From Bradyrhizobium sp. 4 (GTDB lineage Bacteria; Pseudomonadota; Alphaproteobacteria; Rhizobiales; Xanthobacteraceae), in contig NZ_CP064686.1 in the NCBI RefSeq assembly GCF_023100905.1, positions 6,510,001 through 6,574,000 on the forward strand: a DNA stretch of 64,000 nucleotides, given 5' to 3'. The notes beneath the pieces were generated by a model that made no database searches, was not told where the DNA came from, and saw only the letters and a program-made list of their open reading frames with translations. The position numbers were made by a program, and so were the translations under genes. Position 1 is the first letter of the stretch. The number at the start of each line of letters is the position of its first letter. This document shows, piece by piece, positions 37,042-45,895 of the stretch.

Positions 37042-38247
37042 ATGGAAAAGGGCATTTTTGCAGGGCTCAAGGTGCTGGATTGCGCGAGCTTCATCGCAGC
37101 ACCAGCGGCCGCGACCGTGCTGTCGGATTTCGGCGCCGATGTCGTCAAGATCGAGCCGCCCGGTGCCGGCGATCCCTACCGCAACCTGCCCAACATTCCG
37201 GGCTATCCGACCAGCGAGCACAATTTCGCCTGGCTGCTGGAGGCCCGCAACAAGAAGAGCATCGCGCTCGACCTCGCAAAGCCGGAGGCGCAGGCCGTGC
37301 TCTACAAGCTCGTGGAAGAGGCCGACGTCTTCATCACCAACATGCCGCCGCCGGTGCGCACCAAGCTCGGCATTACCTACGACCACCTCGCCCATCTCAA
37401 TCATCGCCTGATCTACGCCTCCTTCACCGGCTATGGCGAAAAGGGCGAAGAGGCCAACAAGCCCGGCTTCGACAGCAACGCCTATTGGGCACGCTCCGGC
37501 CTGATGGACCTCGTCCGCGCCGACACCGACACGACGCCGGCCCGCTCGGTCGCCGGCATGGGCGACCATCCCTGCGCCATGGCGTTCTACGGCGCCATCG
37601 TCACCGCGCTGTACCAGCGTGAGAAGACCGGCAAGGGCTCGCATGTCGCCTCCAATTTGATGGCAAACGGCGTGTGGGCTGCGAGCGTGCTGGCGCAGGC
37701 AAAGCTCTGCGGCGCCAAGTTCGCCGAGCGGCGGCCGCGCGAACGCGCGTTGAACGCGGTCGCCAACCACTATCAGTGCAAGGACGGCCGCTGGCTGATC
37801 CTGTCGCTGCTGAGCGAGGAGAAGCAGTTTCCGACGCTGGCCAGGTGTCTCGGCCGCGAAGACCTCATCACCGATCCGCGTTTCGCTACCAAACCCGACC
37901 GCCACGCCCGATCCGTCGAGCTGATCAAGATCTTTGACGAGACCTTCGCGACCAGGGATCTCGCCGAATGGCGCAAGATCCTCGACGGCAACGGACTCGT
38001 GTTCGGCATCGTCGGCATCCTGGACGACATCCCGAACGACAAGCAGATGCTCGACAACGAGGTTCTGGTGCCGTTCGAGAACGACACCATGCTCACCATC
38101 TCCAGCCCGATCTGGATCGACGGCGCCAAGAAAGTGCAGCCGCGCAAGCCGCCCGGCGTCGGCGAGCACAGTGACGAGATTTTGCGCGGCGCGGGATACG
38201 ACGACGCCGCGATCAAGCAGCTGCGGTCGCAGGGAGCGGTGGGATAG
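37042..38247 (+). CDS. CaiB/BaiF family CoA-transferase
   Basis: 401 residues; ATG at 37042 is chosen because it opens the family's usual start (G-L-K-V-L-D-C-A-S-F). Contains G-A-D-V-V-K-I-E-P-P-G-A-G-D and the catalytic Asp region near L-M-D-L-V-R-A-D. Related to formyl-CoA/oxalate and succinyl-CoA transferases; the substrate is unknown. It is not adjacent to acyl-CoA genes, unlike the copy at 19372. Confidence 0.87.
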   Translation: MEKGIFAGLKVLDCASFIAAPAAATVLSDFGADVVKIEPPGAGDPYRNLPNIPGYPTSEHNFAWLLEARNKKSIALDLAKPEAQAVLYKLVEEADVFITNMPPPVRTKLGITYDHLAHLNHRLIYASFTGYGEKGEEANKPGFDSNAYWARSGLMDLVRADTDTTPARSVAGMGDHPCAMAFYGAIVTALYQREKTGKGSHVASNLMANGVWAASVLAQAKLCGAKFAERRPRERALNAVANHYQCKDGRWLILSLLSEEKQFPTLARCLGREDLITDPRFATKPDRHARSVELIKIFDETFATRDLAEWRKILDGNGLVFGIVGILDDIPNDKQMLDNEVLVPFENDTMLTISSPIWIDGAKKVQPRKPPGVGEHSDEILRGAGYDDAAIKQLRSQGAVG

Positions 38248-38267
38248 GCAATACGCTGCCACAACCC

Positions 38268-38348
38268 CGTCATTGCGAGCGCAGCGAAGCAATCCAGAAT
38301 CCCGCCGCGGACGCATTGCTGGATTGCTTCGCTACGCTCGCAATGACG
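38268..38348. repeat. Repeat family A, copy 2
   Basis: CGTCATTGCGAGCGCAGCGAAGCAATCCAG with its mirrored right arm ending CTCGCAATGACG. Lies between the CoA-transferase and GST genes. Confidence 0.88.
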
Positions 38349-38397
38349 ATGTCGGGAGATCGCGGTATAATAGTCGGCAAAGTAATCGCGAGGTCCC

Positions 38398-39045
38398 ATG
38401 CCCAGCTACCGCCTGCACTACTTCCCCGAATCCGGCAACAGCTACAAGCTGGCGCTGATGCTGACGCTTTGCGGCGAGAGGTTCGAGCCGGTCTGGACCG
38501 ACTTTGCCGGCGGCGTCACGCGCACGCCGGAATGGCGCAAGAGCGTGAACGAGATGGGCGAGATTCCCGTGCTCGAGGTCGACGGTGTGAAGATGACGCA
38601 GACCGCGCCTCTCCTGCTCAAGCTTACCGAGCAGTACGGGCGTTTCGGTGCCGAGACCGAGGAGGAAAAGTTCGAGCTGCTGCGCTGGCTGTTCTGGGAC
38701 AACCACAAGCTCACCGGCTACATGGCGACCTACCGCTTCATGCGCGCCTTCACGCAAAGCAACGATCCGCAGGTGCTGAAACACTTTCGCAGGCGGCTCG
38801 AAGACTTCCTCGGCATTCTCGACGGCCATCTCCAGCACAATGAATTCGCGATCGGCACCAGGCCGACCATCGCAGATATCTCGATGATGGCCTATCTGCA
38901 CTATCCGAGCGACGAGCACGGCTTCGATTTCGCGGAAAGCTATCCCGCCATCCACGCCTGGCTTGGCCGCATGGCGGCACTGCCCAGGTGGAAGCCGGCC
39001 TACGAGCTGCTGCCCGGCAAGCGGATGACGAACTACGCGAAGTGA
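38398..39045 (+). CDS. Glutathione S-transferase family protein
   Basis: 215 residues. The N-terminal thioredoxin fold (Y-F-P-E-S-G-N-S-Y-K-L, catalytic Ser likely near residue 12, then E-I-P-V-L-E-V-D-G, the cis-Pro glutathione site) is followed by the helical C-terminal domain. Role unknown: detoxification or disulfide reduction. Confidence 0.87.
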   Translation: MPSYRLHYFPESGNSYKLALMLTLCGERFEPVWTDFAGGVTRTPEWRKSVNEMGEIPVLEVDGVKMTQTAPLLLKLTEQYGRFGAETEEEKFELLRWLFWDNHKLTGYMATYRFMRAFTQSNDPQVLKHFRRRLEDFLGILDGHLQHNEFAIGTRPTIADISMMAYLHYPSDEHGFDFAESYPAIHAWLGRMAALPRWKPAYELLPGKRMTNYAK

Positions 39046-39054
39046 GCGCGCCGA

Positions 39055-39219
39055 CTACTTCAGCGCCAGCCAGCCGAGCGTGAACAGGATTCCACCGATG
39101 ATGACGACGACCGTGACAGCCCAGGTGCTGACGCGGATGCTGCCGGTGACCTGCTTGGCCTCTTCATTCTGCGCGATCTCGCGATTGCGCTCCTTGTTGG
39201 CTTCGCTGGAGTCCGTCAT
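39055..39219 (-). CDS. 54-residue single-pass membrane protein
   Basis: Reverse-strand frame of 54 codons plus stop. A polar N-terminus with repeated Asn/Glu/Arg (S-S-E-A-N-K-E-R-N-R-E) precedes one membrane helix (about residues 31-52, rich in Val/Ile/Gly) and a two-residue tail. Codon use matches its neighbours. Function unknown. The gap upstream (39220-39317) shows nothing further. Confidence 0.65.
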   Translation of the reverse strand: MTDSSEANKERNREIAQNEEAKQVTGSIRVSTWAVTVVVIIGGILFTLGWLALK

Positions 39220-39317
39220 GGGTCATCCAAACCGGTTGTGGGCTTTATCTTGCGCGTGATCTTCGGAAAACCGCTGCACACTTTGCGCTGCGCGGCCCTC
39301 CGGGTCCGGATCACGCG

Positions 39318-40865
39318 CTAACGCGTCTTGATGAAGCACATGCCGATGCGGCGCGAGGCCGCGGCAGCCTGACAGGTCAATCCTTTAGCACAGTTCCATG
39401 ACGTAAAACTCCGGTCGGCCGATCCCGATCCCGCATTTTCCAGGGAACAATGCGCGCCCCAGCCGTCCTGATATTCGGTCCCGGCCAGCTCAGTGCTGCC
39501 GCGGGTCTGCGGCCGGCTGGCAAATCCACGTGAGAAATCAGGACGTTTGCCTGCGGCCATCGCAGTCAGGATGTCGCGGCGGCGGACCTGGTCGCCAAGA
39601 AAATGCGGCGAGGCCGGCACGATGGCGGCATTGGACGGCTTGTCCGCAAGCCAGTCGACGCCTGGGAAATGAAAGCCGCCGATGCCGCGGGTCTGGTGGC
39701 AGCCGGCGCAGGTGATATCGTTGAGGCGGCGCTGGAAGCCCGCGACCGAGCGGACGTTCGGCATGTCCCCGCGCGCAGCAGCTTGCTTCAGCGCACCAAC
39801 CACGTCGTTGTCGGAGAAGACCGGCTCGCCTTGTCCCTCTCCGTTGCCCTCCCCTTGCATCATCCCGAACTCCGGCTGCAACGGAGAAGCATCGAGGCCG
39901 GCGGGCGTCGGCACGATTGCAGCCTTGGCCAGGAATTTCTCCGGGATCAGCACCGTGCCGCGATCGAAGTCGCGAAGATGGTCGGGCGCAAGAAGCCAAT
40001 CCCTGAAGTCGCGCCGGAGATCATTGTCGGCGAGAATGCGGTCGCGGTCGATCTGGTTCTCCAGCGTCGATTCCGCGAACGTCTTGGAGGCGGCGTCGTA
40101 CTTGAACACCTTGAGCAGATAGTCGGAGCGGAAATCGTGCAGCGCCGATTTCGCTGCAACCGAGATCTGAACGTTGGTCTCGATGCGATCGAGCATCGCA
40201 TCGTAAGGGAAGAAGTCGCTGCCGATCAGCCCCTGCCAGTCGCCATCGCCGAGCCAGCGTCGCGCGACCTCGGCGCAGGTGATCGGCTTGCCGCTCCCGT
40301 CCATCTGGCGCGCGTCGCGCGCCTTCATCACCAGATTGAGCGTCATCGGCAGCCGCGTGGCTGTCCTGCCGCCGTCCGGTTTGGTCTCGAAACGCGCAAG
40401 ACGATAGATCAGCCTGATCTCGCCGCAAGAGTCTTCCGAGACATAGGCCCGGTCCATGCGGTTGACGATGCCGGCCAGCACGAAACGGGTGTCGCGGGAT
40501 TTCAGATTGGCGCGATCGAACAATTGTACGTCGAAGCCCTCGCCGACGCCGATGGTCTCGGTCGAATATGCCGCCTTCTGCCGCGCGACGTAGCGGTCGA
40601 TCTCGGCGTCGATTGCGGGGCGAATTTCCTTGAGCTGCGACAGCCACGAAAACATCAGATCGGTCGTCAGCGCAAAGTTCGCGTTCCGCTCCGGCCACAA
40701 CAGGCGTGAGATCGTGAGCGCATCGTGCTGGTCAAGCTCGCGCAGGAGATCGGGATCGGTGATCGCCGTGCCGCGTGCCAGTTGCGCGTTCTCCGCGGCC
40801 AACAACGACACGATGCCGCCGAAAAATACGGCAGCAGCAACGAGAATTCGCAAGGCGCGGCTCAT
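39318..40865 (-). CDS. Exported protein with one CXXCH haem motif
   Basis: 515 residues with a signal peptide (residues 1-24). Most of the chain is a polar, unrecognised domain; near residue 385 there is C-A-G-C-H followed by Q-T-R-G-I-G-G-F-H-F-P-G. One C-type haem is thus predicted in the periplasm, but the Cys-rich C-terminus (H-C-S-L and W-N-C-A-K-G-L-T-C) suggests extra disulfides. Function unknown; no cytochrome maturation gene is nearby. Confidence 0.65.
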   Translation of the reverse strand: MSRALRILVAAAVFFGGIVSLLAAENAQLARGTAITDPDLLRELDQHDALTISRLLWPERNANFALTTDLMFSWLSQLKEIRPAIDAEIDRYVARQKAAYSTETIGVGEGFDVQLFDRANLKSRDTRFVLAGIVNRMDRAYVSEDSCGEIRLIYRLARFETKPDGGRTATRLPMTLNLVMKARDARQMDGSGKPITCAEVARRWLGDGDWQGLIGSDFFPYDAMLDRIETNVQISVAAKSALHDFRSDYLLKVFKYDAASKTFAESTLENQIDRDRILADNDLRRDFRDWLLAPDHLRDFDRGTVLIPEKFLAKAAIVPTPAGLDASPLQPEFGMMQGEGNGEGQGEPVFSDNDVVGALKQAAARGDMPNVRSVAGFQRRLNDITCAGCHQTRGIGGFHFPGVDWLADKPSNAAIVPASPHFLGDQVRRRDILTAMAAGKRPDFSRGFASRPQTRGSTELAGTEYQDGWGAHCSLENAGSGSADRSFTSWNCAKGLTCQAAAASRRIGMCFIKTR

Positions 40866-40902
40866 GCCTCAGGTAACACCGCGCAGGGACGACTATTCAA
40901 GC

Positions 40903-40933
40903 AAAAAGGCGCTTCACCTGGTGGTGAAGCGCC
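40903..40933 (-). terminator. Intrinsic terminator
   Basis: Read on the minus strand, an 11-bp perfect stem GGCGCTTCACC / GGTGAAGCGCC with an ACCA loop, followed by TTTTT. It lies just past the stop of the coiled-coil gene. Confidence 0.9.
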
Positions 40934-40959
40934 TCTTCGAAAGTCGGATGACGAGCGGC

Positions 40960-41967
40960 TCAGCGCGCGACGATCAGCCCTTTGCTGGTGACGACCACCC
41001 AGCGGCCGTCCTGACGGCGGATCGCATCGACACGGCCAACGCCCGGGATGGGGTCACCGGCATAAACCTCGTAGAGCCCACCGCGGCCCTCGACCAGTGC
41101 ACCACCGTTGGAGACGTCGCGCAGCACCCAGCCTTCGACCGTCGGCAACCGGCCGACCTCGGTCTTGGGTACAGCGGGAGCCGGCGCAGCCGCCGCGGTC
41201 GCAACCTGGGCCGGTGCGATCGAGCCGGTGGTCTCACGGGCCGGCACGGCGGCTGCGGCCTGGGCGGGCGCCGCCGGCGGAGTGGCGCGGAGCTTGTCAA
41301 CAGTCTCGGACAGCTTCGCGATTTTGGCCATCGGCTCGGCCTGGGCCTTCTCGAGCTTGTCGAGACGGTCGTTGGTCCGGTTGAACTGGCCGAGGCCGGT
41401 CTTGGAGGTGTGCTCGACATTGGCCTTGAGCGCGACGACATCGGCATCGATCCGGGCGACCGAGGATTCCAGCGCGCTGGTGTCGGCGACCTGTGCCGGC
41501 GCGGGGCTTGCGAAGTGCATCATCCCTGCGGTCGCGAGCGCGCCGCTGATGGCGCCGACACTGGCCGCAATCGCCACCACCGCGGCCATGGCCGACAGGC
41601 GGCGCTTGCCGCCGGTCTCGCGCGGCTCGTCCGCCTTCACATGCGGCGCAAACTCCTCACCGCCCCAAGACCGCTCCGCGGGTGCCATGACGATGAGCTT
41701 GCCGGGCTTTGGCTCGGACCTGGTTTCGGGCTTGGGCTCGGCTTTGGTTTCGAACTTCGGCGTCTCGATCCTCGATGCCTCGATTTTTGGGGGTTCGACC
41801 TTGATTGGATCGGGCTTGACCGGATCAGGCTTCGGCGGCGTCTCGTGGTCGGGGGCAATCGAGGGGGCCTCGATGCCGGCAGCAGCCTCGATGGCCTGCG
41901 GCACGGTCGCTGCGGCTACGACGACGCCAGTATCCTGGGCGGCCTGCTCGGGCATTGGTTCGCTCAC
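40960..41967 (-). CDS. Membrane-anchored coiled-coil protein
   Basis: 335 residues. Residues 1-125 are cytosolic, Pro/Lys/Glu-rich with repeated P-K-P-D-P-x-K and P-K-I-E-A-like units. One membrane helix (about 128-150) follows, then a coiled coil (about 160-215, heptads L-E-S-S-V-A-R-I, L-D-K-L-E-K-A), an Ala/Pro-rich linker and a C-terminal compact domain with G-W-V-L-R-D-V and G-L-Y-E-V-Y-A-G-D-P-I-P-G-V-G. This layout resembles periplasmic envelope or Tol/BamB-type anchors. Function unknown. Confidence 0.65.
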   Translation of the reverse strand: MSEPMPEQAAQDTGVVVAAATVPQAIEAAAGIEAPSIAPDHETPPKPDPVKPDPIKVEPPKIEASRIETPKFETKAEPKPETRSEPKPGKLIVMAPAERSWGGEEFAPHVKADEPRETGGKRRLSAMAAVVAIAASVGAISGALATAGMMHFASPAPAQVADTSALESSVARIDADVVALKANVEHTSKTGLGQFNRTNDRLDKLEKAQAEPMAKIAKLSETVDKLRATPPAAPAQAAAAVPARETTGSIAPAQVATAAAAPAPAVPKTEVGRLPTVEGWVLRDVSNGGALVEGRGGLYEVYAGDPIPGVGRVDAIRRQDGRWVVVTSKGLIVAR

Positions 41968-42244
41968 GGCTCAAATACTCCAGTCTCGGTTGACCTTTTG
42001 GTAACTTTCATTGCTTGCGAATTCCTTACCTGCGGACCCGCTTACCAAAATTTTAGGAACTCATCCGGGGCCGAATTGGGCCGGGAAAGTGGAACCGGTG
42101 TGACGGCGTGCAACAAATCGTCAGCCGATGCTGCCCTGCGGTAGGGCACGCTCCCGCCAGAACAGGCTGTTTGCCCGCCCCTGTTACCCCGCTAACATGA
42201 CTGCCTGTCAGCCAGAACGGCTGCAGAGGCGCTTGGGGGGTGTC

Positions 42245-42616
42245 ATGACGATCGAGAAGTGCATCAACGAGTTTGGCGTCGACGACATCATCTTCGAGGA
42301 AGGCTCGACCGGCCGCGAGCTGTACGTTGTCCTCGACGGGGAGGTCGAGATCGCCAAGTTCAGCGGCGCCAGCAAGACCAGCATCATCAAACTCGGCAAG
42401 GGCGAATTCTTCGGCGAGATGGCCGTGATCGACGGCTCCGCACGTTCGGCGACCGCAATCGCGGCGGCGCCGAACACCAAGGTGATGAGGGTCAACCACG
42501 CCCGCTTCGTCTATCTCGTCAGCCAGCAGCCGGCGTTTGCGCTGATGGTGATGGACGCGCTGTCGAAACGCCTGCGCGCCGCCAACGCGGTCAGCTACCG
42601 GCCAGCCCAATCATGA
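42245..42616 (+). CDS. Cyclic-nucleotide-binding-domain protein without DNA-binding domain
   Basis: 123 residues from the ATG at 42245 after a GGGG run. A single cNMP domain fills it: F-E-E-G-S-T-G-R-E-L-Y-V-V-L-D-G-E-V and the phosphate-binding cassette F-F-G-E-M-A-V-I-D-G-S-A-R-S-A-T. The helix-turn-helix of CRP/FNR is absent. It overlaps the next gene by ATGA, so both are probably made together. Role: a stand-alone sensor (inference). The 277 bases before it hold no gene. Confidence 0.87.
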   Translation: MTIEKCINEFGVDDIIFEEGSTGRELYVVLDGEVEIAKFSGASKTSIIKLGKGEFFGEMAVIDGSARSATAIAAAPNTKVMRVNHARFVYLVSQQPAFALMVMDALSKRLRAANAVSYRPAQS

Positions 42617-43425
42617 GCGACGGCAAGCCGACGGCCTTTCCGGTCCTGATGAAGAACGACACCTGCTCGCTGATCCAGGCGGCGGACGACGTCTACCAGA
42701 TCCGTTTCTCCAATCGCGCCGCCAACGTCTATCTCGTGCGCGGCTCGGCGCGGACCATCCTGATCGATACCGGGCTGTCCTCGAATTATGCGGCGATGGT
42801 CGAATGCCTGAACTTCGTCGGCTGCCCGCCGGAGAAGATCGACATGGTGGTGCTCAGCCACGAGCATCTCGACCACATCGGCGCGGCGTGGCACTTCAAC
42901 GAGCGTCGCACCTTCGTCGCCGCCCATCGCCTCGCCGCCAACAAGATCATGCTGCGCGACGACTTCTCGATGCTGCGGAAGATGTTCAACGAGCCGAACG
43001 TGCCTGTTAATATCGACATCTGGCTCGAGGAGGGTAATTTGATCGACCTCGGCAATTTCCGTCTCAACGTGATGCACACGCCCGGCCACACCTCGGCCTG
43101 CATCACGCTGTTCGACCAGGACAAGGGGCTGTTGTTCGCCGCCGATACGCTCATGCCCGGCGGCGTGATGGGCGGCGTGTTCGGCTCGGGCAGCATCGCC
43201 GACTACATCGAATCGCTGGAGCGGCTGAAGGGGCTGGACTCGAAGATCCTGCTGTCCGGGCACGGGCGCCTGTCGGACACACCGCAGCAAGACGTCCGCA
43301 TCGCGATTGCTAGGTCGCATGGATTGCTGGACGACACCGCGCAACTGTTCGACGCGCTTGATGCGCGCTCGAACTTCGAGCCGATCATGCAGTCGGTGCG
43401 GGATCTGAACAAGCTGGATGATTAG
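42613..43425 (+). CDS. Metallo-beta-lactamase-fold hydrolase
   Basis: 270 residues. Metal-binding motifs are H-E-H-L-D-H (residues about 82-87), a later H-T-P-G-H-T and a D-x-x-x-P-G-G segment, plus a terminal S-G-H-G. The family includes glyoxalase II, lactonases and phosphodiesterases; which applies is unclear. The coupled cNMP-binding partner makes a cyclic-nucleotide-responsive or cNMP-hydrolysing role conceivable. Confidence 0.85.
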   Translation: MSDGKPTAFPVLMKNDTCSLIQAADDVYQIRFSNRAANVYLVRGSARTILIDTGLSSNYAAMVECLNFVGCPPEKIDMVVLSHEHLDHIGAAWHFNERRTFVAAHRLAANKIMLRDDFSMLRKMFNEPNVPVNIDIWLEEGNLIDLGNFRLNVMHTPGHTSACITLFDQDKGLLFAADTLMPGGVMGGVFGSGSIADYIESLERLKGLDSKILLSGHGRLSDTPQQDVRIAIARSHGLLDDTAQLFDALDARSNFEPIMQSVRDLNKLDD

Positions 43426-43479
43426 GTGGGCCGGCGGCTGCGTGTGACTCTTTGCGAAAGAAGCACGGCGCTTCAGCAT

Positions 43480-43559
43480 CGTCATTGCGAGCGCAGCGAA
43501 GCAATCCAGAGTCCCGCGGAGGAGACAGTCTGGATTGCTTCACTACGCTCGCAATGACG
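43480..43559. repeat. Repeat family A, copy 3
   Basis: CGTCATTGCGAGCGCAGCGAAGCAATCCAG and mirrored right arm. Lies between the convergent MBL-fold and TPM genes. Confidence 0.88.
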
Positions 43560-43582
43560 GAGTGTCGGGTTATCAGCCGGGA

Positions 43583-44080
43583 CTACATCACCACCGGCGC
43601 ATCCGGCAACTCGTTCGCATGCGGGCCGCTTGCCGGAAAGTGCTTTGCCAGCTCCTGAGACACCGCCTCGATCCCGCCGATCACGCCGCGCTCGAATTGC
43701 CCTGACCTGAACTCCGCCTCCATCGCGCGGCAGATGCTCTCCCAGCCCTCGGCGCCAACTTTCGCATCGATACCGCGATCGGCGATGATCTCGACATCGC
43801 GGTCGGCGAGCAGGAGATAGATCAGGACGCCATTGTTGTGTGCGGTGTCCCAGATGCGCAGCTGCGAGAAGACGTCGAGCGCCCGCTCGCGCGCCGGCTG
43901 GTTGCGAAACAGCGGACCGCCATCGAGCGCGCCTTCGACCACGAACCGCACCTGGCCGGAATGCATGGCTTCGCCACGCTTGATCGCCTGCTCGATGCGG
44001 TCGAGCACGTCTTTCGGAAACACCTGCTTGGCACGCCAATGATGCTGGAGCAGATGCCGGGTGATGCGCCTGATGCTCAT
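43583..44080 (-). CDS. TPM domain protein, short form
   Basis: 165 residues from the ATG at 44080, four bases after the stop of the upstream TPM gene. A TPM-like (YgcG-type) domain fills it, ending in D-V-E-I-I-A-D-R-G-I-D and a G-G-I-E-A-V helix. No signal peptide. It belongs to a LemA-TPM-TPM operon seen in many proteobacteria; function unknown. Confidence 0.8.
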   Translation of the reverse strand: MSIRRITRHLLQHHWRAKQVFPKDVLDRIEQAIKRGEAMHSGQVRFVVEGALDGGPLFRNQPARERALDVFSQLRIWDTAHNNGVLIYLLLADRDVEIIADRGIDAKVGAEGWESICRAMEAEFRSGQFERGVIGGIEAVSQELAKHFPASGPHANELPDAPVVM

Positions 44081-44084
44081 GAAC

Positions 44085-44975
44085 CTACCAGCTCCCCGAA
44101 GCACCGCCGCCGCCAAAGCTGCCGCCACCGCCGCTGAAGCCGCCGCTCGACGACGACCCGCTGCTCCAGCCGCCGGATGACGAGCCGCTCGACCACGAGC
44201 CGCGACGCGAGGATCCCGTGCCCGATCCCGCCCCAAACAGATCGGCAATAAACGTCAGGACAGCGCCGAGCAAACCGACACCCAGTCCAATGACCGCAGA
44301 GCCGATCACGAACCAGGCGATGACACCAACGATCGCTCCGGTTATCCCCGAACCGAACAGCCGCCCGAACATGGAGCGCAGGATGCCGCCGATGACCAGC
44401 GGGCCGAACAGCAGAAAGAAAAAAAGCGGCTCGATGTCGTTCCAATCGCCGAAATTCACGCTCCGCGAGGGCGTCGGCAGCGGCTCGCCATCGATGACGC
44501 GGATCATGCGATCGACGCCCGCCGTGATACCGCCGGCGAAATCGCCACTCCTGAATTTCGGCGTGATGGCTTCGTCGATGATGCGCCGCGACGTGACGTC
44601 GGTGAGCGCGCCCTCGAGGCCGTAACCGACCTCAATGCGGAGGTGCCGGTCGTTCTTGGCCACCACGAGAATGGCGCCGTCATCGATCTTCTTGCGTCCG
44701 ATCTTCCAGGCCTCAGCAACGCGGATCGCGAACTGCTCAATGGTCTCCGGATCCGTCGTCGGCACGATCAGGACGACGAGCTGGCTGCCTTTGCGGGTCT
44801 CGAAGTCCTGCAGCTTTTGCGATAGCGCGGCGATGTCGCCGCTGGAGAGCGTGCCGGTCTGATCGACCACGCGGCCGGTGAGCTGAGGTATGGCGACATC
44901 GGCTGAGGCGGGAAGCGCAAGGGTGAACAGGAGCGCGACCGTGATGGCAACACGCCACCACACACTCGCTGTCAT
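44085..44975 (-). CDS. TPM domain membrane protein (YgcG family)
   Basis: 296 residues from the ATG at 44975, which lies in the last six bases of repeat B copy 2. Residues 1-25 are a signal peptide; a TPM domain (G-R-V-V-D-Q-T-G-T-L-S, I-E-V-G-Y-G-L-E-G) follows, then membrane helices and a Ser/Gly-rich tail. Other in-frame starts reach to 45107. The family is paired with LemA; its biochemical role is unknown, perhaps membrane or photosystem-like quality control. Confidence 0.8.
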   Translation of the reverse strand: MTASVWWRVAITVALLFTLALPASADVAIPQLTGRVVDQTGTLSSGDIAALSQKLQDFETRKGSQLVVLIVPTTDPETIEQFAIRVAEAWKIGRKKIDDGAILVVAKNDRHLRIEVGYGLEGALTDVTSRRIIDEAITPKFRSGDFAGGITAGVDRMIRVIDGEPLPTPSRSVNFGDWNDIEPLFFFLLFGPLVIGGILRSMFGRLFGSGITGAIVGVIAWFVIGSAVIGLGVGLLGAVLTFIADLFGAGSGTGSSRRGSWSSGSSSGGWSSGSSSSGGFSGGGGSFGGGGASGSW

Positions 44976-45072
44976 CGCCCGGCTCGACCGGGCGATCCAG
45001 TATTCCAGAGACGCCAGCGGGATACGGTGAAGCCGCGGCGTACTGGATTCCCCGCTTTCGCGGGGAATGACA
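44970..45072. repeat. Repeat family B, copy 2 (103 bp), spans the TPM start
   Basis: TGTCATCGCCCGG...ATGACA with the same inner ATCCAGTA/TACTGGAT arms and length as copy 1 at 16928. It sits between lemA and the TPM gene and includes the TPM start codon. Confidence 0.85.
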
Positions 45073-45107
45073 GTGGCGGGTGGGGCATGCATCGGGGTCG
45101 AAGGCAC

Positions 45108-45713
45108 TTACTTCGATGGCGCCGGATTGAAATCGACCTTCGGTGCGGTCGAGATTTCCTTCTCGTTTGCGACCGAGAAGTTCGGCTTCTCCTTGTAGCC
45201 GAACATCATGGCAGTGACGTTGCTCGGGAACGAACGGATGGTGACGTTGTAGTCCTGCACCGCCTTGATGTAGCGGTTGCGCGCCACCGTGATGCGGTTC
45301 TCGGTGCCCTCGAGCTGCGACATCAGATCCTTGAACAGCGCATCCGACTTGAGCTGCGGGTAGTTCTCGGTGACCACGAGCAGCCGGGACAGCGCGCCGG
45401 AGAGCTCGCCCTGCGCCGCCTGGAATTTCTGGAATGCGGCGGGATCGTTCAGCACCTCGGGCGTCGCCTGGATGCTGCCGACCTTGGCGCGGGCATTGGT
45501 GACGCCGAGCAGCACATCCTTCTCCTGCTGCGCAAAACCCTTCACCGAGTTGACGAGGTTGGGCACGAGATCGGCGCGGCGCTGATACTGGTTCACGACC
45601 TCGGACCAGTTGGCCTTGATCTGCTCGTCCTCGCTCTGGATCGCGTTATAGCCGCAATTGGTGAGGCTCAACGAGGCCAGCGCCGCCAGCACGGTCAGGA
45701 TCTTGCGCATCAA
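45108..45713 (-). CDS. lemA: LemA family protein
   Basis: 201 residues. N-terminal signal with a lipobox-like L-T-N-C (Cys20), so probably a membrane-attached lipoprotein. The LemA helical domain includes N-Q-Y-Q-R-R-A-D-L-V-P-N-L-V-N and E-G-T-E-N-R-I-x-V-A-R-N-R-Y, which are strongly conserved. Upstream of the two TPM genes, same strand. Confidence 0.9.
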   Translation of the reverse strand: MMRKILTVLAALASLSLTNCGYNAIQSEDEQIKANWSEVVNQYQRRADLVPNLVNSVKGFAQQEKDVLLGVTNARAKVGSIQATPEVLNDPAAFQKFQAAQGELSGALSRLLVVTENYPQLKSDALFKDLMSQLEGTENRITVARNRYIKAVQDYNVTIRSFPSNVTAMMFGYKEKPNFSVANEKEISTAPKVDFNPAPSK

Positions 45714-45895
45714 ATTTCTCCCGGTGGAATCGGGCGCAAGCTACCAGATTGCGCGCGCGAGATGCCAGACCATCTTGCGTCCTGGCCGTGGCCTGCGAAA
45801 AGCAGCCGATGTACGCAAGCCTCTTGCTTAATCCTGGCTGTAATAGTCAACTTGAGGGAACAATAATGCCAGGTCGGGAACGCCAAGGGAACGCG

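Noticed and set aside
36838..38316. 492-residue minus-strand frame opposite the CoA-transferase
   Set aside because: No domain, Arg/Gly/Val-rich shadow composition; the plus-strand CaiB/BaiF protein is clear.
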